Source: Shinella fusca (GTDB lineage: Bacteria; Pseudomonadota; Alphaproteobacteria; Rhizobiales; Rhizobiaceae). From it: a stretch of DNA of 64,000 bases. The notes below the pieces were generated by a model. That model did no database searches and had not been told where the DNA came from. It worked only from the letters and a program-made list of their open reading frames with translations. Both the position numbers and the translations under genes were made by a program. Below are positions 22,147 to 33,049 of the stretch, piece by piece. Location: contig NZ_JACHIK010000003.1 of NCBI RefSeq assembly GCF_014203155.1, positions 186,001-250,000 on the forward strand, written 5' to 3'. Position 1 is the first letter of the stretch. The number at the start of each line of letters is the position of its first letter.

Positions 22147-23969
22147 TCGACCGTCACGGACTTGGCGAGGTTGCGCGGCTGGTCGACATCCGTGCCCATG
22201 AAGACGGCGGTGTGGTAGGCGAGAAGCTGGATCGGCAGCGAGTAGATCATCGGCGCGATGATCTCGTCGACATTCGGCAGCACGATGGTCGCCATGGTCG
22301 GCAGCTTGGAGGCGGCCGCGCCCTTCTCGTCGGTGATGAAGACGATTCGCCCGCCGCGTGCAGCCACCTCCTGCATGTTCGAGACGGTCTTCTCGAAGAA
22401 GCGGTCGTGCGGGGCGATGACGATGACCGGCATGTTCTCGTCGATCAGCGCGATGGGGCCGTGCTTCAATTCGCCGGCAGCATAGCCCTCGGCGTGGATG
22501 TAGGAGATTTCCTTGAGCTTCAGCGCGCCTTCCATGGCGAGCGGATAGCTGGTGCCGCGGCCGAGGTAGAGCACGTCCTTGCACTTGGAGAGGTCGCGCG
22601 AAAGCTGCTCGATGGCCGGCTGGATCGTGTTGAGAACGCTCGCCATGATGCGCGGCATTTCGGCAAGGTGGCGCACCAGCGCCTTTTCCTCGGCTTCGCC
22701 CAGCGTGCCGCGCGCCCTGCCCGCGCCGATGGCGAGCGCGGCGAGCACCGTGAGCTGGCAGGTGAAGGCCTTGGTGGAGGCGACACCGATCTCCGGGCCG
22801 GCGAGGATCGGGAAGACGGCATCCGATTCGCGGGCGATGGTCGATTCCTTCGTGTTCACCACCGCGCCGATCTTCAGGCCGCGCTCCTTGCAGTAGCGTA
22901 GCGAAGCGAGCGTGTCGGCCGTCTCGCCGGACTGCGAGATGAAGAGCGCGGCGGAAGCCGGGTTCAGCGGGATCTCGCGGTAGCGGAACTCCGAGGCGAC
23001 GTCGATCTCGACCGGCAGGCGGGCATAGCGCTCGAACCAGTACTTGCCGACGAGGCCGGCGAGATAGGCCGTGCCGCAGGCCGAAATCGCAAGGCTCGGC
23101 ACCTTGGCGAAATCGATGTCGGCCGCGACCGGGCGGACCGTGTGACCAAGGAAATCGACATAGTGGCTGAGCGCGTGCGAGATCGCCTCCGGCTGCTCAT
23201 GGATTTCCTTTTCCATGAAATGCCGGTGGTTGCCCTTGTCGATGAGATAGGCGGCGGCCGAGGAGACCTGCTTCGGCCGCTCGACGCGGTTGCCGTCGAG
23301 GTCGAAGATATGCGCGCCGTCGCGGCCGATCACCGCCCAGTCGCCGTCGACGAGATAGCTGATCTCGTTGGTGAAGGGGGCGAGCGCGATGGCGTCGGAG
23401 CCGAGGAACATCTCGCCGCGGCCGTAGCCGATGGCGAGCGGCGGGCCGTTGCGGGCGGCCATGACGGTGGACGGGTCGTCCTCGAAGATCACCGCCAGCG
23501 CATAGGCGCCCGTCACGCGGCGCAGCATGGCGTGCATCGCCTCGCGCCGGCCGAGGCCCTCGCGGCGGAAGCGGGCGAGAAGCTGGGCGACGACCTCCGT
23601 GTCGGTCTGGGTGGTGAAGGTGGCGCCGGCGGCGGAAAGCTCGTCCTTCAGCTCGGAAAAGTTTTCGATGATGCCGTTGTGGACGACGGCGACGCCGTCG
23701 ACGAAATGCGGATGGGCATTGCCTTCCGTCGGCGCGCCGTGCGTCGCCCAGCGGGTATGGGCGATGCCGATCGTACCGTCGAGCGGCTCGTCGGCAAGGC
23801 GCTTCTCCAGGTTGAACAGCTTGCCCTCGGCGCGGCGGCGCTCCAGCCTGCCGTCAACGATGGTGGCGACGCCGGCGGAATCGTAGCCCCGGTATTCAAG
23901 GCGCTTCAGGGCATCGACAAGCCGGCCCGCGACCGGCTGGTTTCCGACGATACCGACAATTCCGCACAT
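22143..23969 (-). CDS. glmS: glutamine-fructose-6-phosphate aminotransferase (isomerising)
   Basis: 608-aa enzyme making glucosamine-6-phosphate from fructose-6-phosphate and glutamine, the entry to peptidoglycan and LPS amino sugars. The N-terminal Ntn glutaminase starts MCGIVGIVG with nucleophile Cys2 after Met removal; two SIS sugar-isomerase domains follow (ISQSGETADTLA; YLGRGTSYPLAMEGALKLKE), and the C-terminus ends LAKSVTVE. ATG 23969 is required because Cys must follow Met; the frame opens a few codons earlier. glmU lies 125 bp upstream on the same strand. No glmS ribozyme is evident. Confidence 0.98.
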   Translation of the reverse strand: MCGIVGIVGNQPVAGRLVDALKRLEYRGYDSAGVATIVDGRLERRRAEGKLFNLEKRLADEPLDGTIGIAHTRWATHGAPTEGNAHPHFVDGVAVVHNGIIENFSELKDELSAAGATFTTQTDTEVVAQLLARFRREGLGRREAMHAMLRRVTGAYALAVIFEDDPSTVMAARNGPPLAIGYGRGEMFLGSDAIALAPFTNEISYLVDGDWAVIGRDGAHIFDLDGNRVERPKQVSSAAAYLIDKGNHRHFMEKEIHEQPEAISHALSHYVDFLGHTVRPVAADIDFAKVPSLAISACGTAYLAGLVGKYWFERYARLPVEIDVASEFRYREIPLNPASAALFISQSGETADTLASLRYCKERGLKIGAVVNTKESTIARESDAVFPILAGPEIGVASTKAFTCQLTVLAALAIGAGRARGTLGEAEEKALVRHLAEMPRIMASVLNTIQPAIEQLSRDLSKCKDVLYLGRGTSYPLAMEGALKLKEISYIHAEGYAAGELKHGPIALIDENMPVIVIAPHDRFFEKTVSNMQEVAARGGRIVFITDEKGAAASKLPTMATIVLPNVDEIIAPMIYSLPIQLLAYHTAVFMGTDVDQPRNLAKSVTVE

Positions 23970-24094
23970 AGACTGCTCCACTCTTTCGAGACGCTTCGAT
24001 TTGCGCTCTTTCGTAGAGCTTTTTCATCGCGGCGCAACACGGGCGCGCTCACTTTCGATTGCAAGCGTTAACGTGGGCGCGCCCACCGGCCGGC

Positions 24095-25474
24095 CTATTC
24101 GGCGGCCTTCTTCTTCGCCGCCTTGATCGCCTGGTTGCGCTCGCGGATGAGCACGGCCCGGCCTTCCTTGTTCTCCTGCCGCGCACGGCCGAAGGCGACC
24201 GCATCGTCCGGCACGTCCGCCGTGATGACGCTGCCGGAGGCGACATAGGCGCCGTTGCCGACGGAAACGGGCGCGACCAGCGCCGTGTTGGAGCCGATGA
24301 AGGCGTTCTCGCCGATGCGCGTCACGAACTTGTTGATGCCGTCGTAATTGCAGGTGATGGTGCCGGCGCCGACATTGGCATGCGCGCCGATGAAGGCATC
24401 GCCGATATAGCTGAGGTGGTTGACCTTGGCGCCCGCGCCGATCTCCGCCTTCTTCACCTCGGTGAAATTGCCGACCTTGGCGCCTTGGCCGAGGTGTGCC
24501 CCCGGCCGCAGACGCGCATAGGGGCCGACCTCGGCATCCGCCGAAACGTGTGCACCCTCGACATGCGAGAAAGAATGGATCGTCGCGCCGCTCTCAACGG
24601 TGACGCCCGGGCCGAAGACGACGTTGGGCTCGATGGTGACGTCGCGGCCGATCTTCGTGTCGTAGGCAAGGAAGACGGTTTCCGGCGCGATCATCGACAC
24701 GCCGTCGAGCATCATCTCGTGCCGGCGGCGCTGCTGCCAGAGTCGTTCGATGACGGCAAGCTCGGCGCGGGTATTGCAGCCGGTCAGCTCCTCCTCGGGC
24801 GCCTCGACGGCGATAGCCCGGCCGCCCGCCGCGCGCGCGACCTCGACGATGTCGGTGAGGTAGTATTCGCCCTTGATATTGGCATTGCCGATCTTTTCGA
24901 TCAGGTCGAGCGCCTTGCGCCCGTCGATGGCCATCAGGCCGCCGTTGCAATAGGTGATGGCGCGCTCGACCTCGCTGGCGTCCTTGTGCTCGCGGATCGC
25001 CAGAAGCTCGCCCTTGTCGATGACGAGGCGGCCGTAGCCGGTCGGATCGGCCGTCCGGAAGCCGATGACGACGACGTCGGCGCCGGACGCAAGCCCCTCG
25101 CGCGCGGCGATCAGCGGCGTCTCGGTGATGAGCGGCGTGTCGCCGAAGACGACCAGCACGTCGTCATAGCCCCGGGCGATGGCCTCGCGGGCGGCGAGCA
25201 CGGCATGGGCCGTGCCGAGCCGTTCGGTCTGGATATGGACGGAACTGCGCACGGCGCCGTTGCGGGCCGCGGCCTCGACCTTCTGCGCGTCGCGGCCGAG
25301 CACCAGCGCGATATCGGAAATGCCGGCCTTCGCCAGTGCCTCCACCACATGGGCGATCATCGGCTGGCCGGCGACCGGGTGCAGCACCTTGGAGCGCGAG
25401 GACTTCATCCGCGTGCTTTCTCCGGCGGCGAGGATCACGGCCAGGCAAGTGCGTTTCGTCCGGTCTGCGGTCAT
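24095..25474 (-). CDS. glmU: bifunctional UDP-GlcNAc pyrophosphorylase / glucosamine-1-P acetyltransferase
   Basis: 459-aa enzyme carrying out the last two steps to UDP-N-acetylglucosamine. The N-terminal nucleotidyltransferase has [18 protein letters not shown] (a Glu-Ser variant of LAAGxGTRM) and the GDTPLI motif; from about residue 250 a left-handed beta-helix with hexapeptide repeats carries the acetyltransferase ([29 protein letters not shown]). ATG 25474 with GAGGG upstream is preferred over an in-frame start 24 bp earlier. It probably shares a transcript with glmS. Confidence 0.97.
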   Translation of the reverse strand: MTADRTKRTCLAVILAAGESTRMKSSRSKVLHPVAGQPMIAHVVEALAKAGISDIALVLGRDAQKVEAAARNGAVRSSVHIQTERLGTAHAVLAAREAIARGYDDVLVVFGDTPLITETPLIAAREGLASGADVVVIGFRTADPTGYGRLVIDKGELLAIREHKDASEVERAITYCNGGLMAIDGRKALDLIEKIGNANIKGEYYLTDIVEVARAAGGRAIAVEAPEEELTGCNTRAELAVIERLWQQRRRHEMMLDGVSMIAPETVFLAYDTKIGRDVTIEPNVVFGPGVTVESGATIHSFSHVEGAHVSADAEVGPYARLRPGAHLGQGAKVGNFTEVKKAEIGAGAKVNHLSYIGDAFIGAHANVGAGTITCNYDGINKFVTRIGENAFIGSNTALVAPVSVGNGAYVASGSVITADVPDDAVAFGRARQENKEGRAVLIRERNQAIKAAKKKAAE

Positions 25475-25552
25475 GGGAATCCCTCGTTCACCCGTCATGC
25501 GGCCCGTTCCTTAGCAAAAAGCGACGGCAGGACACAAAGGGATTTCGCAGCG

Positions 25553-27202
25553 TCAGCTCGCGCTGTTGCGCAGGCGGCTTTCGGTGAGAAGCCCGCTTTC
25601 GTCGAGGATCGGATAGGCGACCGAGACGAGATGCGCGTTGACGCGCTTGAGGTCGCGCAGCATGTCGAGATGGAGCGAACTCGTCTGGAGGCTGTCGATC
25701 CGCCCGTCGCGCAGCCGCTCCAGGTGCCGCTCGGACGATTCCTTCTCCATGCGCCGCACGTCCACCTTCACCTCGACGAGCTGGCGCGCCAGTCCCGTGT
25801 CGCGCGTCACGAAGATCGTCTGGGCGATGCGCAGGTTCTCGATGGTCAGGTTGAAGAGGTTGGCGAGCTCCTTGTAGCCGTCCTCGGAGAATTTCAGCCC
25901 GTTGACGATCTTCTTGCGCACCTGCTCCTGAAGGCCCTTCTCGATGATGTCGCCGACGTGCTCGAGGTTGATGGCGTAGTCGATGATGACGATGGAGCGG
26001 GCCGCCGGTTCGCCCGTCAGGCCCTGCCGGCCAAGGCGCGAAAGGTAGATCTTCACCTCCTGCTGGAGCACGTCGACCTGCCGCTCCAGTTCGCCGATGT
26101 CGTTCAGCGGCGCGAGATTGTTGTCGTTGAAGGCGCGCATGGTGCGGATCAGCATGGATTCGATGAGATCGCCGACGCGCAGCACCTCGCGCGTTGCGCC
26201 GGACAGCGCCACCACCGGCGTCGCGAGCGCGGCGTCATCGAGATATTTCGGCCCGCCCTCCTCCTTCTTGTCCTCTGGCACGATCCTTTCCATGAGGCTC
26301 GACAGCGGGCCGGAGAGCGGCCAGAGCACCAGCGCGACCACGAGGTTGAAGGCAAGGTGCACGTCCACCGGCAGCTTTGCCGCCGGGATCGGCAAGAGGG
26401 CGAGAAGATCGGCCACCTGCGCGGCGAAGGGCAGCACGACGAGGCACCCTGCCCCGCGCACGAGAAGATTGCCGAGCGTGACGCGGCGCGCGGAGGCCGC
26501 GGCCTTCATCGTGGCGATGACCGGCGGCACGGCCCCGCCGAGATTGGCGCCGAGCACGAGGATGACCGTCAGCGCCGGCGAGAGGATCCCCATGGCCGAA
26601 AGCGACAGGATCAGCACGACGACGGCGAGGCTCGACGAGGAGACGATGGCGAGCACCGTGGAGAAGGCGAGCGCGGCCGGCCAGGCATCGCCGAGCAGCG
26701 TGAGGAAGGCCGCAAGCGCGGGCGACTGGCGCATCGGCTCGGTGGCAAGGCTGAGGAGGTGCAGCGACAGCAGCATGAGGCCGATGCCGACGAGCGCGGA
26801 GCCGAGGCCCTGCCGGGCCGTGGAGCCCGACGATTTATAGAAGACGACGCCGACGAGGATGATGAGCGGCGAGATCGATTCGATGCCCGTCGCCACCAGC
26901 CAGGCGGTGACGGCCGTGCCGACATTGGCGCCGAGCAGCACGATCTGCGCCATGCGCGCGCGCATCAGGTTGCGCTCGACGAAGGAGGCGACCATCAGCG
27001 CGGTGGCGGTGGAGCTCTGGAGGGCGACCGTCGCGACGAAACCGGCAAGGAAGGAACGCACCGGCCCGCGCGTGCCGAGCGCCAGCCCGGAGCGCAGCTT
27101 CACCCCGAAGGCGCGCGTCATGCCGTCCTTCACCTGGGCAAGGCCGAAGAGGAGCAGCGCGACGGCGCCGAAAAGGTTGATCATGACGATCGTGGATTCC
27201 AA
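25553..27202 (-). CDS. Na/Pi cotransporter family protein with PhoU-like C-terminus
   Basis: 549-aa membrane protein. The first 310 residues or so hold the paired Na/Pi cotransporter repeats with QSSTATALM (first) and SSSSLAVVV (second), surrounded by about eight hydrophobic helices. The last 200 residues form a PhoU-like all-helical domain. Such proteins are sodium-phosphate carriers of the NptA/YjbB type; in E. coli YjbB exports phosphate, so direction here is open. An isolated PHO-box half (ATGACAG, 27280-27286) lies upstream but without a proper second half. It is divergent from the ppiD-like gene. Confidence 0.92.
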   Translation of the reverse strand: MESTIVMINLFGAVALLLFGLAQVKDGMTRAFGVKLRSGLALGTRGPVRSFLAGFVATVALQSSTATALMVASFVERNLMRARMAQIVLLGANVGTAVTAWLVATGIESISPLIILVGVVFYKSSGSTARQGLGSALVGIGLMLLSLHLLSLATEPMRQSPALAAFLTLLGDAWPAALAFSTVLAIVSSSSLAVVVLILSLSAMGILSPALTVILVLGANLGGAVPPVIATMKAAASARRVTLGNLLVRGAGCLVVLPFAAQVADLLALLPIPAAKLPVDVHLAFNLVVALVLWPLSGPLSSLMERIVPEDKKEEGGPKYLDDAALATPVVALSGATREVLRVGDLIESMLIRTMRAFNDNNLAPLNDIGELERQVDVLQQEVKIYLSRLGRQGLTGEPAARSIVIIDYAINLEHVGDIIEKGLQEQVRKKIVNGLKFSEDGYKELANLFNLTIENLRIAQTIFVTRDTGLARQLVEVKVDVRRMEKESSERHLERLRDGRIDSLQTSSLHLDMLRDLKRVNAHLVSVAYPILDESGLLTESRLRNSAS

Positions 27203-27484
27203 CCCGTTTTCCTCCCGTAATGCCCGCCGCTGCCGGACTCATCAGATTGATCGCGTATCCGATCATGGATTTTCAAATTATGACAGTGGCTTTCGGCCAG
27301 AATATGCCAGTAAATTCAGAAATATTTCGTTTGCCGGCAAAAGAAATCGGCAGGATCGGGCCGGTATGCGGAAGGGGCGCACGGTCCTTGCATCGGATGC
27401 GCGCTGCACCCTTCAATTCCCGCAAACTTTCCGTTAAGAGACGGTTTCCGGCCGCATGGCCGCCGTCATGAGGAATTTTAGACG

Positions 27485-29371
27485 ATGCTCGAAGCCCTGA
27501 GAAGCGCCGCCCAGACCTGGGTGGCAAAAGCCCTGCTGATCATTCTGGTCGGTTCATTCGCTGTCTGGGGCGTTTCGAGTTCCCTCGTCACCGGCACGTC
27601 GAATGCCGTCGTCACGGTCGGCGACGTCAAGGTCTCGCCGACGGACTTCCGCCTCGCCTACGAGCGGCAGGTCGCGGCCATGTCGCAGCGCTTCGGCATG
27701 CGCCTCAACGCCGAGCAGGCCCGCGCCTTCGGTGTCGAGAACCAGGTCTTCGCCGAGCTGGTCGCGGGCGCCGCGCTCGACCAGCTTTCGCGCGACATGA
27801 ACCTCGGCCTTTCCGAAGGCCGCCTCGCCCAGCTTATCGCCGACGATCCGGCCTTCCGCGGCGTCAACGGCCAGTTCGACCGCACGGCCTTCTCCGCCAT
27901 CCTGCGCAATGCGGGGCTGCGCGAGGCCGACTACATCAACAACCGCAGCCAGGTGGCGATCCGCACCCAGGTCGTGGAAGCCGTGTCGGACGGCTACAAG
28001 GCGCCCGAAGTGCTGACGGCGGCGCTGCGCCAGTACCGCAACGAGGCCCGCACGATCGACTACCTGCTTCTCAGCAACGCCAATATCGATCCCGTCAAGG
28101 CGCCCGGCGACGACGTGCTCGCCCCCTGGTTCGAGAAGAACAAGGCGAAGTACCGCGCCCCGGAATACCGCAAGTTCGTCTATGTCTCGCTGGAGCCGAA
28201 GGACCTGGCGGACAAGGCCACCGTCACCGACGAGGCGCTGAAGGCCGAATACGAGAAGAACAAGGACCACTACCGCACGCCCGCCACGCGCACGATCGAG
28301 CAGCTCACCTTCGCCGACCGCGCGAGCGCGGACGCGGCGGCCGCCAAGCTCGCCTCCGGCACGACCTTCGACGCGCTCGTCGCCGAACAGGGCAAGAAGC
28401 CCTCCGACGTCATGCTCGGCGATTTCACCGAGGCGAACGTGCCGGACCAGAAGCTCGCCGCACCGGCTTTCGCCGTCGCCGAAAACGGCGGCACGACGCC
28501 AGTCATCGACGGCACCTTCGGCCCGATCATCCTGCGCGTGACGAATATCCACCCGGAGACGGTGAAGAGCTTCGACGAGGTGAAGGAAGACCTGCGCACG
28601 GAACTCGCGCTTGCGGACGCCGCCGACGGCATCCTCGCCGTGCATGACCGCATCGAGGACGCCCGCGCCGACGGCGCCAGCCTCGAGGAAGCCGCCGCGA
28701 AGAACAACCTCAAGGCCGTGACGGTCGATGCCGCCGATGCGCAGGGCAACGACGACAAGGGCGAGGAGATCGACGGCCTGCCCGAGGAGAAGACGCTTCT
28801 CGGCGAGGTCTTCAAGACCGATGTCGGCATGGAGACCCAGCCGATCGACGTCGGCCGCGAGGGCTACGCCTGGTACGAAGTGCTCGACGTGATCCCCGAG
28901 CGCGACCGCACGCTCGACGAAGTGCGCGACCGCGTCGTCGCCGACTGGACTGCCGAGCAGCAGCGCGAGGCGCTTGCCAGGAAGGCCTCCGAACTGGCCG
29001 AGCGTGTGCGCAAGGGCGAGGAGATCGCCGCCATCGCCGGCGAGCTCGGCATGGCTGTCGAGACCAAGACGGGCCTTCATCGCGGCGCGCAGGATCCGGT
29101 GCTGAGCCCCGAGGCCGTCAATGCCGCCTTCTCCGGCCCGCTCGGCGTCGTCGCCAACACGCCCGGCGTCGACGGCGAAGGCCAGATCCTCCTGAAGGTG
29201 ACCGAGGTGAACGCGGATGCGGCGCCCGACGCGCTCTCCAACGACGAGCAGCAGATCGTCGCCGTCGCCCGCGCTAGCGGCGACGATATCCTCGACCAGA
29301 TGGTCAGCTCGCTCCAGACGACCTACGGCGTTTCCATCAACCGGACGCTTGCCGAACAAAGCACGCGATGA
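27485..29371 (+). CDS. PpiD-like periplasmic peptidyl-prolyl isomerase/chaperone
   Basis: 628-aa protein with an N-terminal membrane anchor (about residues 14-34, [22 protein letters not shown]), a SurA_N-like chaperone region starting near residue 40 ([19 protein letters not shown]) and a PPIC (parvulin) domain around 255-370, with a second chaperone segment at the C-terminus. It fits PpiD, which helps secreted proteins leave the Sec translocon. A GAGG lies about 12 bp upstream of ATG 27485. trpD starts 16 bp after its stop, so it probably heads the trpDC-moaC-moeA operon. Confidence 0.9.
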   Translation: MLEALRSAAQTWVAKALLIILVGSFAVWGVSSSLVTGTSNAVVTVGDVKVSPTDFRLAYERQVAAMSQRFGMRLNAEQARAFGVENQVFAELVAGAALDQLSRDMNLGLSEGRLAQLIADDPAFRGVNGQFDRTAFSAILRNAGLREADYINNRSQVAIRTQVVEAVSDGYKAPEVLTAALRQYRNEARTIDYLLLSNANIDPVKAPGDDVLAPWFEKNKAKYRAPEYRKFVYVSLEPKDLADKATVTDEALKAEYEKNKDHYRTPATRTIEQLTFADRASADAAAAKLASGTTFDALVAEQGKKPSDVMLGDFTEANVPDQKLAAPAFAVAENGGTTPVIDGTFGPIILRVTNIHPETVKSFDEVKEDLRTELALADAADGILAVHDRIEDARADGASLEEAAAKNNLKAVTVDAADAQGNDDKGEEIDGLPEEKTLLGEVFKTDVGMETQPIDVGREGYAWYEVLDVIPERDRTLDEVRDRVVADWTAEQQREALARKASELAERVRKGEEIAAIAGELGMAVETKTGLHRGAQDPVLSPEAVNAAFSGPLGVVANTPGVDGEGQILLKVTEVNADAAPDALSNDEQQIVAVARASGDDILDQMVSSLQTTYGVSINRTLAEQSTR

Positions 29372-29387
29372 AGGAGGCGGAAGCCGC

Positions 29388-30410
29388 ATGTCCGACCTGA
29401 AATCCTATATCGCCAAGGTCGCCGCCGGAAAGGCGCTCGACCGCGAGGACGCCCGCGGCGCCTTCGAGATCATCATGTCGGGCGCCGCCACGCCCTCGCA
29501 GATCGGCGGCTTCCTGATGGCGCTGCGCGTGCGCGGCGAGACCGTGGACGAGATCTACGGCGCCGTCGGCTCGATGCGCGCGCGCATGCTGCCGGTCTCC
29601 GTGCCCGCCGATGCCATGGACATCGTCGGCACGGGCGGCGACGGCGCGGGCACCTACAACATCTCGACGCTGGCGGCGATCCTCGTTGCCGGCGCCGGCG
29701 TTCCCGTCGCCAAGCACGGCAACCGGGCGCTGAGCTCGAAGTCCGGCACGGCGGACGCCCTCTCCTGCCTCGGCGTCAAGCTCGACATCGGCCCGGCCGA
29801 TATCTCGCGCTGCGTGCACGATGCCGGCCTCGGCTTCATGTTCGCGCAGCTCCACCACCCGGCGATGAAGCATGTGGGACCCTCGCGCGTCGAGCTCGGC
29901 ACGCGCACGATCTTCAACCTGCTGGGCCCCCTCTCCAATCCCGGTGGCGTCAAGCGCCAGCTCCTCGGCGTCTTCTCGCCGCAATGGCTGGTGCCGATCG
30001 CCGAGGTGATGCGTGATCTCGGCTCGGAGAGCATCTGGGTCGTGCACGGCGAAGGCCTCGACGAGATCACCACGACCGGCACGACGCAGGTCGCCGCGCT
30101 GGAAGACGGCAAGATCCGCACCTTCGAGCTGACCCCCGCCGATTTCGGCCTCCCGCCGGCAACGCTCGACGATCTTCGCGGCGGCGACGGCGCGCACAAT
30201 GCCGCCGCGCTCCTGTCCGTGCTCGGCGGCGCACACATGCCCTACCGCGACATCTCGCTTGCCAACGCAGCCGCCTCGCTCGTCGTCGCCGGCAAGGCGG
30301 AGACGCTGAAGGACGGCATGCGCCTTGCGACCGAGGCGCTGGAGAGCGGGCGCGCCCGCGCCGCGCTGGACCGTCTCGTCACGGTTTCCAACGAAGCCGC
30401 CGCGGAGTAG
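29388..30410 (+). CDS. trpD: anthranilate phosphoribosyltransferase
   Basis: 340-aa enzyme of tryptophan synthesis that joins anthranilate to PRPP. The PRPP loop [14 protein letters not shown] and [17 protein letters not shown] are present, as is [23 protein letters not shown] perfect SD, AAGGAGG, lies at 29371-29377, overlapping the ppiD stop. trpC follows after 8 bp. trpE/G are not in the window, in line with the split trp genes of rhizobia. Confidence 0.97.
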   Translation: MSDLKSYIAKVAAGKALDREDARGAFEIIMSGAATPSQIGGFLMALRVRGETVDEIYGAVGSMRARMLPVSVPADAMDIVGTGGDGAGTYNISTLAAILVAGAGVPVAKHGNRALSSKSGTADALSCLGVKLDIGPADISRCVHDAGLGFMFAQLHHPAMKHVGPSRVELGTRTIFNLLGPLSNPGGVKRQLLGVFSPQWLVPIAEVMRDLGSESIWVVHGEGLDEITTTGTTQVAALEDGKIRTFELTPADFGLPPATLDDLRGGDGAHNAAALLSVLGGAHMPYRDISLANAAASLVVAGKAETLKDGMRLATEALESGRARAALDRLVTVSNEAAAE

Positions 30411-30418
30411 GATTGGCC

Positions 30419-31234
30419 ATGACCGATATCCTCAAGAAGATCGAGGCCTACAAGCTGGAGGAGATCGCCGCCGCCAAGGCCCGCGTCTCTACCGCCGAGC
30501 TTCGCGCCCGCATCCGCGACCAGGAGGCCCCGCGCGGCTTCTTCGCAAGCCTCAAGGACCGCAAGGCGGAAGGCCGTTTCGGCCTCATCGCCGAAATCAA
30601 GAAGGCAAGCCCCTCCAAGGGCCTCATCCGCCCGGATTTCGATCCGCCGGCGCTGGCAAAAGCTTACGAGGCAGGGGGCGCTGCCTGCCTTTCCGTGCTC
30701 ACCGACACGCCGAGCTTCCAGGGCGCGCCGGAATTCCTCACCGCCGCCCGCGCGGCCTGCGGCCTGCCGGCCCTGCGCAAGGACTTCATGTTCGACAGCT
30801 ATCAGGTGCTGGAGGCGCGCGCCTGGGGCGCGGATTGCATCCTCCTCATCATGGCATCCCTTTCCGACGACACGGCGAAGGCGCTGGAAGACGCCGCCTT
30901 TTCGCTCGGCATGGATGTGCTGATCGAGGTGCATGATGAGCCCGAGATGGAGCGCGCGCTGAAGCTGAAATCCAGGCTCGTCGGCGTCAACAACCGCAAC
31001 CTGCGCACCTTCGAGGTGGACCTCGCGGTCTCCGAAAAGCTTGCCGGCATGGTGCCGGACGACCGGCTGCTCGTCGGCGAGAGCGGCATCTTCACGCATG
31101 CCGATTGCGTGCGCCTCGGCAAGGTCGGCATTTCCACCTTCCTCGTCGGCGAAAGCCTGATGCGCAAGGACGACGTGACGGCGGCGACGCGCGAACTGCT
31201 GACGGGCGATGCCGGCATGCTGGCGGCGGAATGA
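30419..31234 (+). CDS. trpC: indole-3-glycerol phosphate synthase
   Basis: 271-aa TIM-barrel enzyme that closes the indole ring in tryptophan synthesis. Catalytic segments visible are [12 protein letters not shown] (Lys of the first beta-strand), [29 protein letters not shown] and [10 protein letters not shown]. Start ATG 30419 ([12 protein letters not shown]) matches homologues; an in-frame TTG lies 6 bp earlier. The stop TGA overlaps the moaC start. Confidence 0.97.
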   Translation: MTDILKKIEAYKLEEIAAAKARVSTAELRARIRDQEAPRGFFASLKDRKAEGRFGLIAEIKKASPSKGLIRPDFDPPALAKAYEAGGAACLSVLTDTPSFQGAPEFLTAARAACGLPALRKDFMFDSYQVLEARAWGADCILLIMASLSDDTAKALEDAAFSLGMDVLIEVHDEPEMERALKLKSRLVGVNNRNLRTFEVDLAVSEKLAGMVPDDRLLVGESGIFTHADCVRLGKVGISTFLVGESLMRKDDVTAATRELLTGDAGMLAAE

Positions 31235-31731
31235 TGGCGGAAGACACCCGCACGCTCACCCATATAGGCGCCTCGGGCGAGGCGCACATGGTCGATGTCG
31301 GCGACAAGACCAAGACCGTGCGCATCGCCCTTGCCGAAGGCTTCATCCGCATGGCGCCGGCAACGCTCGACCTCATCCTCAAGGGCGACGCCAAGAAGGG
31401 CGACGTGATCGGCACGGCGCGCCTTGCCGGCATCATGGCCGCCAAGCAGACGTCGAGTCTCATCCCCCTCTGCCATCCGCTGATGCTGACCAAGGTGACG
31501 GTGGAGATCCGCGAGGACCGCGCCCTGCCCGGCCTTCGCGTCGAGGCGATGGCCAAGCTCACCGGCCGCACCGGCGTGGAGATGGAGGCGCTGACAGCCG
31601 TCAGCGTCGCATGCCTCACCATCTACGACATGGCCAAGGCCGCCGACCGCGAGATGGAGATCGGCGGCATCCGCCTTCTCGAAAAGTCCGGCGGCCGCTC
31701 GGGCGATTACAGGCGCGGGGCGAAGGCCTGA
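31231..31731 (+). CDS. moaC: cyclic pyranopterin monophosphate synthase
   Basis: 166-aa (or 165-aa from ATG 31234) MoaC, which with MoaA converts GTP to cyclic pyranopterin monophosphate in molybdenum-cofactor synthesis. Conserved segments: [28 protein letters not shown] and [20 protein letters not shown]. The start overlaps the trpC stop (ATGA) and the stop overlaps the moeA start by one base (TGATG), so trpC-moaC-moeA are tightly coupled. Confidence 0.96.
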   Translation: MMAEDTRTLTHIGASGEAHMVDVGDKTKTVRIALAEGFIRMAPATLDLILKGDAKKGDVIGTARLAGIMAAKQTSSLIPLCHPLMLTKVTVEIREDRALPGLRVEAMAKLTGRTGVEMEALTAVSVACLTIYDMAKAADREMEIGGIRLLEKSGGRSGDYRRGAKA

Positions 31732-32954
31732 TGGCGCTGCTTCCCGTCGCCGATGCGCTGGAGCGCCTGCTTTCCGCCGCAAGGCCGGTGGAGCGGACGG
31801 AGACGGTCGCGCTGCACGAGGCCGCCGGCCGCGTGCTCGCCCGCGACGTGGCAGCCCGCCTCACCCAGCCGCCCTTCGACAATTCCGCGATGGACGGCTA
31901 TGCCGTCCGCCATGCGGATATCGCCGGGCTCGGCTCGGTGCTCACGGTCGCGGGCACCTCTTCCGCCGGACACGCCTTCGGGGGAACGGCCGGCCCGGGC
32001 GAGGCCGTGCGCATCTTCACCGGCGCGCCGCTGCCCGCCTTCGCCGATACCGTCCTTCTCCAGGAGGATGCCGAGGTGCTGGAGGACGGCCGCATCCGCA
32101 CGACCTTCCTGACGCCGAAAGGCCGCCACATCCGCCCGCGCGGGCAGGATTTTTCCGAAGGCGAGATCGTGCTGAAGGCCGGCGACGTCCTCGATGCCGG
32201 CCGCCTGACGGTCGCCGCGGCGATGAACCATCCGGACCTGACGGTCTATGCCCGCCCCCGCGTCGCGCTGCTGGCGACCGGCGACGAGCTCGTGCGCCCC
32301 GGCACGCCGCCCGGTGAAAGCCAGATCGTCGCCTCCAACACCTACGGCGTCGCGGCCCTTGCGCGCGAGGCGGGCGCGGAGGTGATCGACCTCGGCATCG
32401 TCGCCGACGACAGGGAGGCCATCCTCGCCGCGGTGCGCGAGGCGCTTTTGCGCGACATCGACGTGCTGGTGACGCTCGGCGGCGCCTCCGTCGGCGATTT
32501 CGACCTCGTTCGGCCCGTGCTCGGCGAAGCCGGCATGGAACTCGACTTCTGGCGCATTGCCATGCGCCCCGGAAAGCCGCTGATGGTCGGCCGGCTCGGC
32601 GATATCCGCGTCGTCGGCCTGCCGGGCAATCCCGTGTCCAGCCTCGTCTGCTCGCTGCTCTTCCTGGAGCCGCTCGTGCGGCGTCTGGCGCATCTTCCCG
32701 CCCGCAGCCGCCTATGCCCCGCCGTCACCGCCGTTCCGCTCGGAGAAAACGACCACCGGCAGGATTATGTCCGTGCGCGTGTCGAGCGAACTGCCTCCGG
32801 AGAACTCTCCGTCACGCCGTTCGACAGGCAGGATTCGTCGATGATGAAGGTCTTCGCCGCGGCGGAAGGCCTGCTCGTGCGCCCGCCGGGCGCCCCTGCC
32901 GTGCCCGCCGGCAGCCCCTGCGACGTCCTGCTCCTGCGCGATCCCGAGGCCTGA
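31731..32954 (+). CDS. moeA: molybdopterin molybdenumtransferase
   Basis: 407-aa MoeA, which inserts molybdate into adenylylated molybdopterin. The family markers PPFDNSAMDGYAV (near residue 46), TGDELVRPG, GGASVGDFD and GLPGNPVSS are present, with the usual four-domain length. It begins on the moaC stop codon. lexA follows after 95 bp, a gap that carries two LexA boxes, so lexA has its own promoter even if read-through also occurs. Confidence 0.96.
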   Translation: MALLPVADALERLLSAARPVERTETVALHEAAGRVLARDVAARLTQPPFDNSAMDGYAVRHADIAGLGSVLTVAGTSSAGHAFGGTAGPGEAVRIFTGAPLPAFADTVLLQEDAEVLEDGRIRTTFLTPKGRHIRPRGQDFSEGEIVLKAGDVLDAGRLTVAAAMNHPDLTVYARPRVALLATGDELVRPGTPPGESQIVASNTYGVAALAREAGAEVIDLGIVADDREAILAAVREALLRDIDVLVTLGGASVGDFDLVRPVLGEAGMELDFWRIAMRPGKPLMVGRLGDIRVVGLPGNPVSSLVCSLLFLEPLVRRLAHLPARSRLCPAVTAVPLGENDHRQDYVRARVERTASGELSVTPFDRQDSSMMKVFAAAEGLLVRPPGAPAVPAGSPCDVLLLRDPEA

Positions 32955-32986
32955 ACAGTCATATTATTGTTCAGGAAGCCCTTGCG

Positions 32987-33027
32987 GAACACATGCGGAA
33001 CGGATAGTGTCTGTTCTGGATTTGTTT
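32987..33027. promoter_or_regulatory. two LexA boxes upstream of lexA
   Basis: The first, 32987-33001, reads GAAC-ACATGCG-GAAC, the exact reverse complement form of GTTC-N7-GTTC. The second, 33013-33027, reads GTTC-TGGATTT-GTTT, one mismatch. They end 48 and 22 bp before the lexA ATG. Tandem operators of this kind indicate autoregulation of lexA. Confidence 0.85.
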
Positions 33028-33049
33028 CACGATTCTCAACGGGGATGCC

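Noticed and set aside
23970-24094. glmS ribozyme or other riboswitch upstream of glmS
   Set aside because: The 125-bp gap shows no ribozyme core, and the glmS ribozyme is mainly a Gram-positive feature.
27280-27290. PHO box upstream of the Na/Pi cotransporter gene
   Set aside because: Only one half (ATGACAG) is present; the second half at the required spacing does not match.
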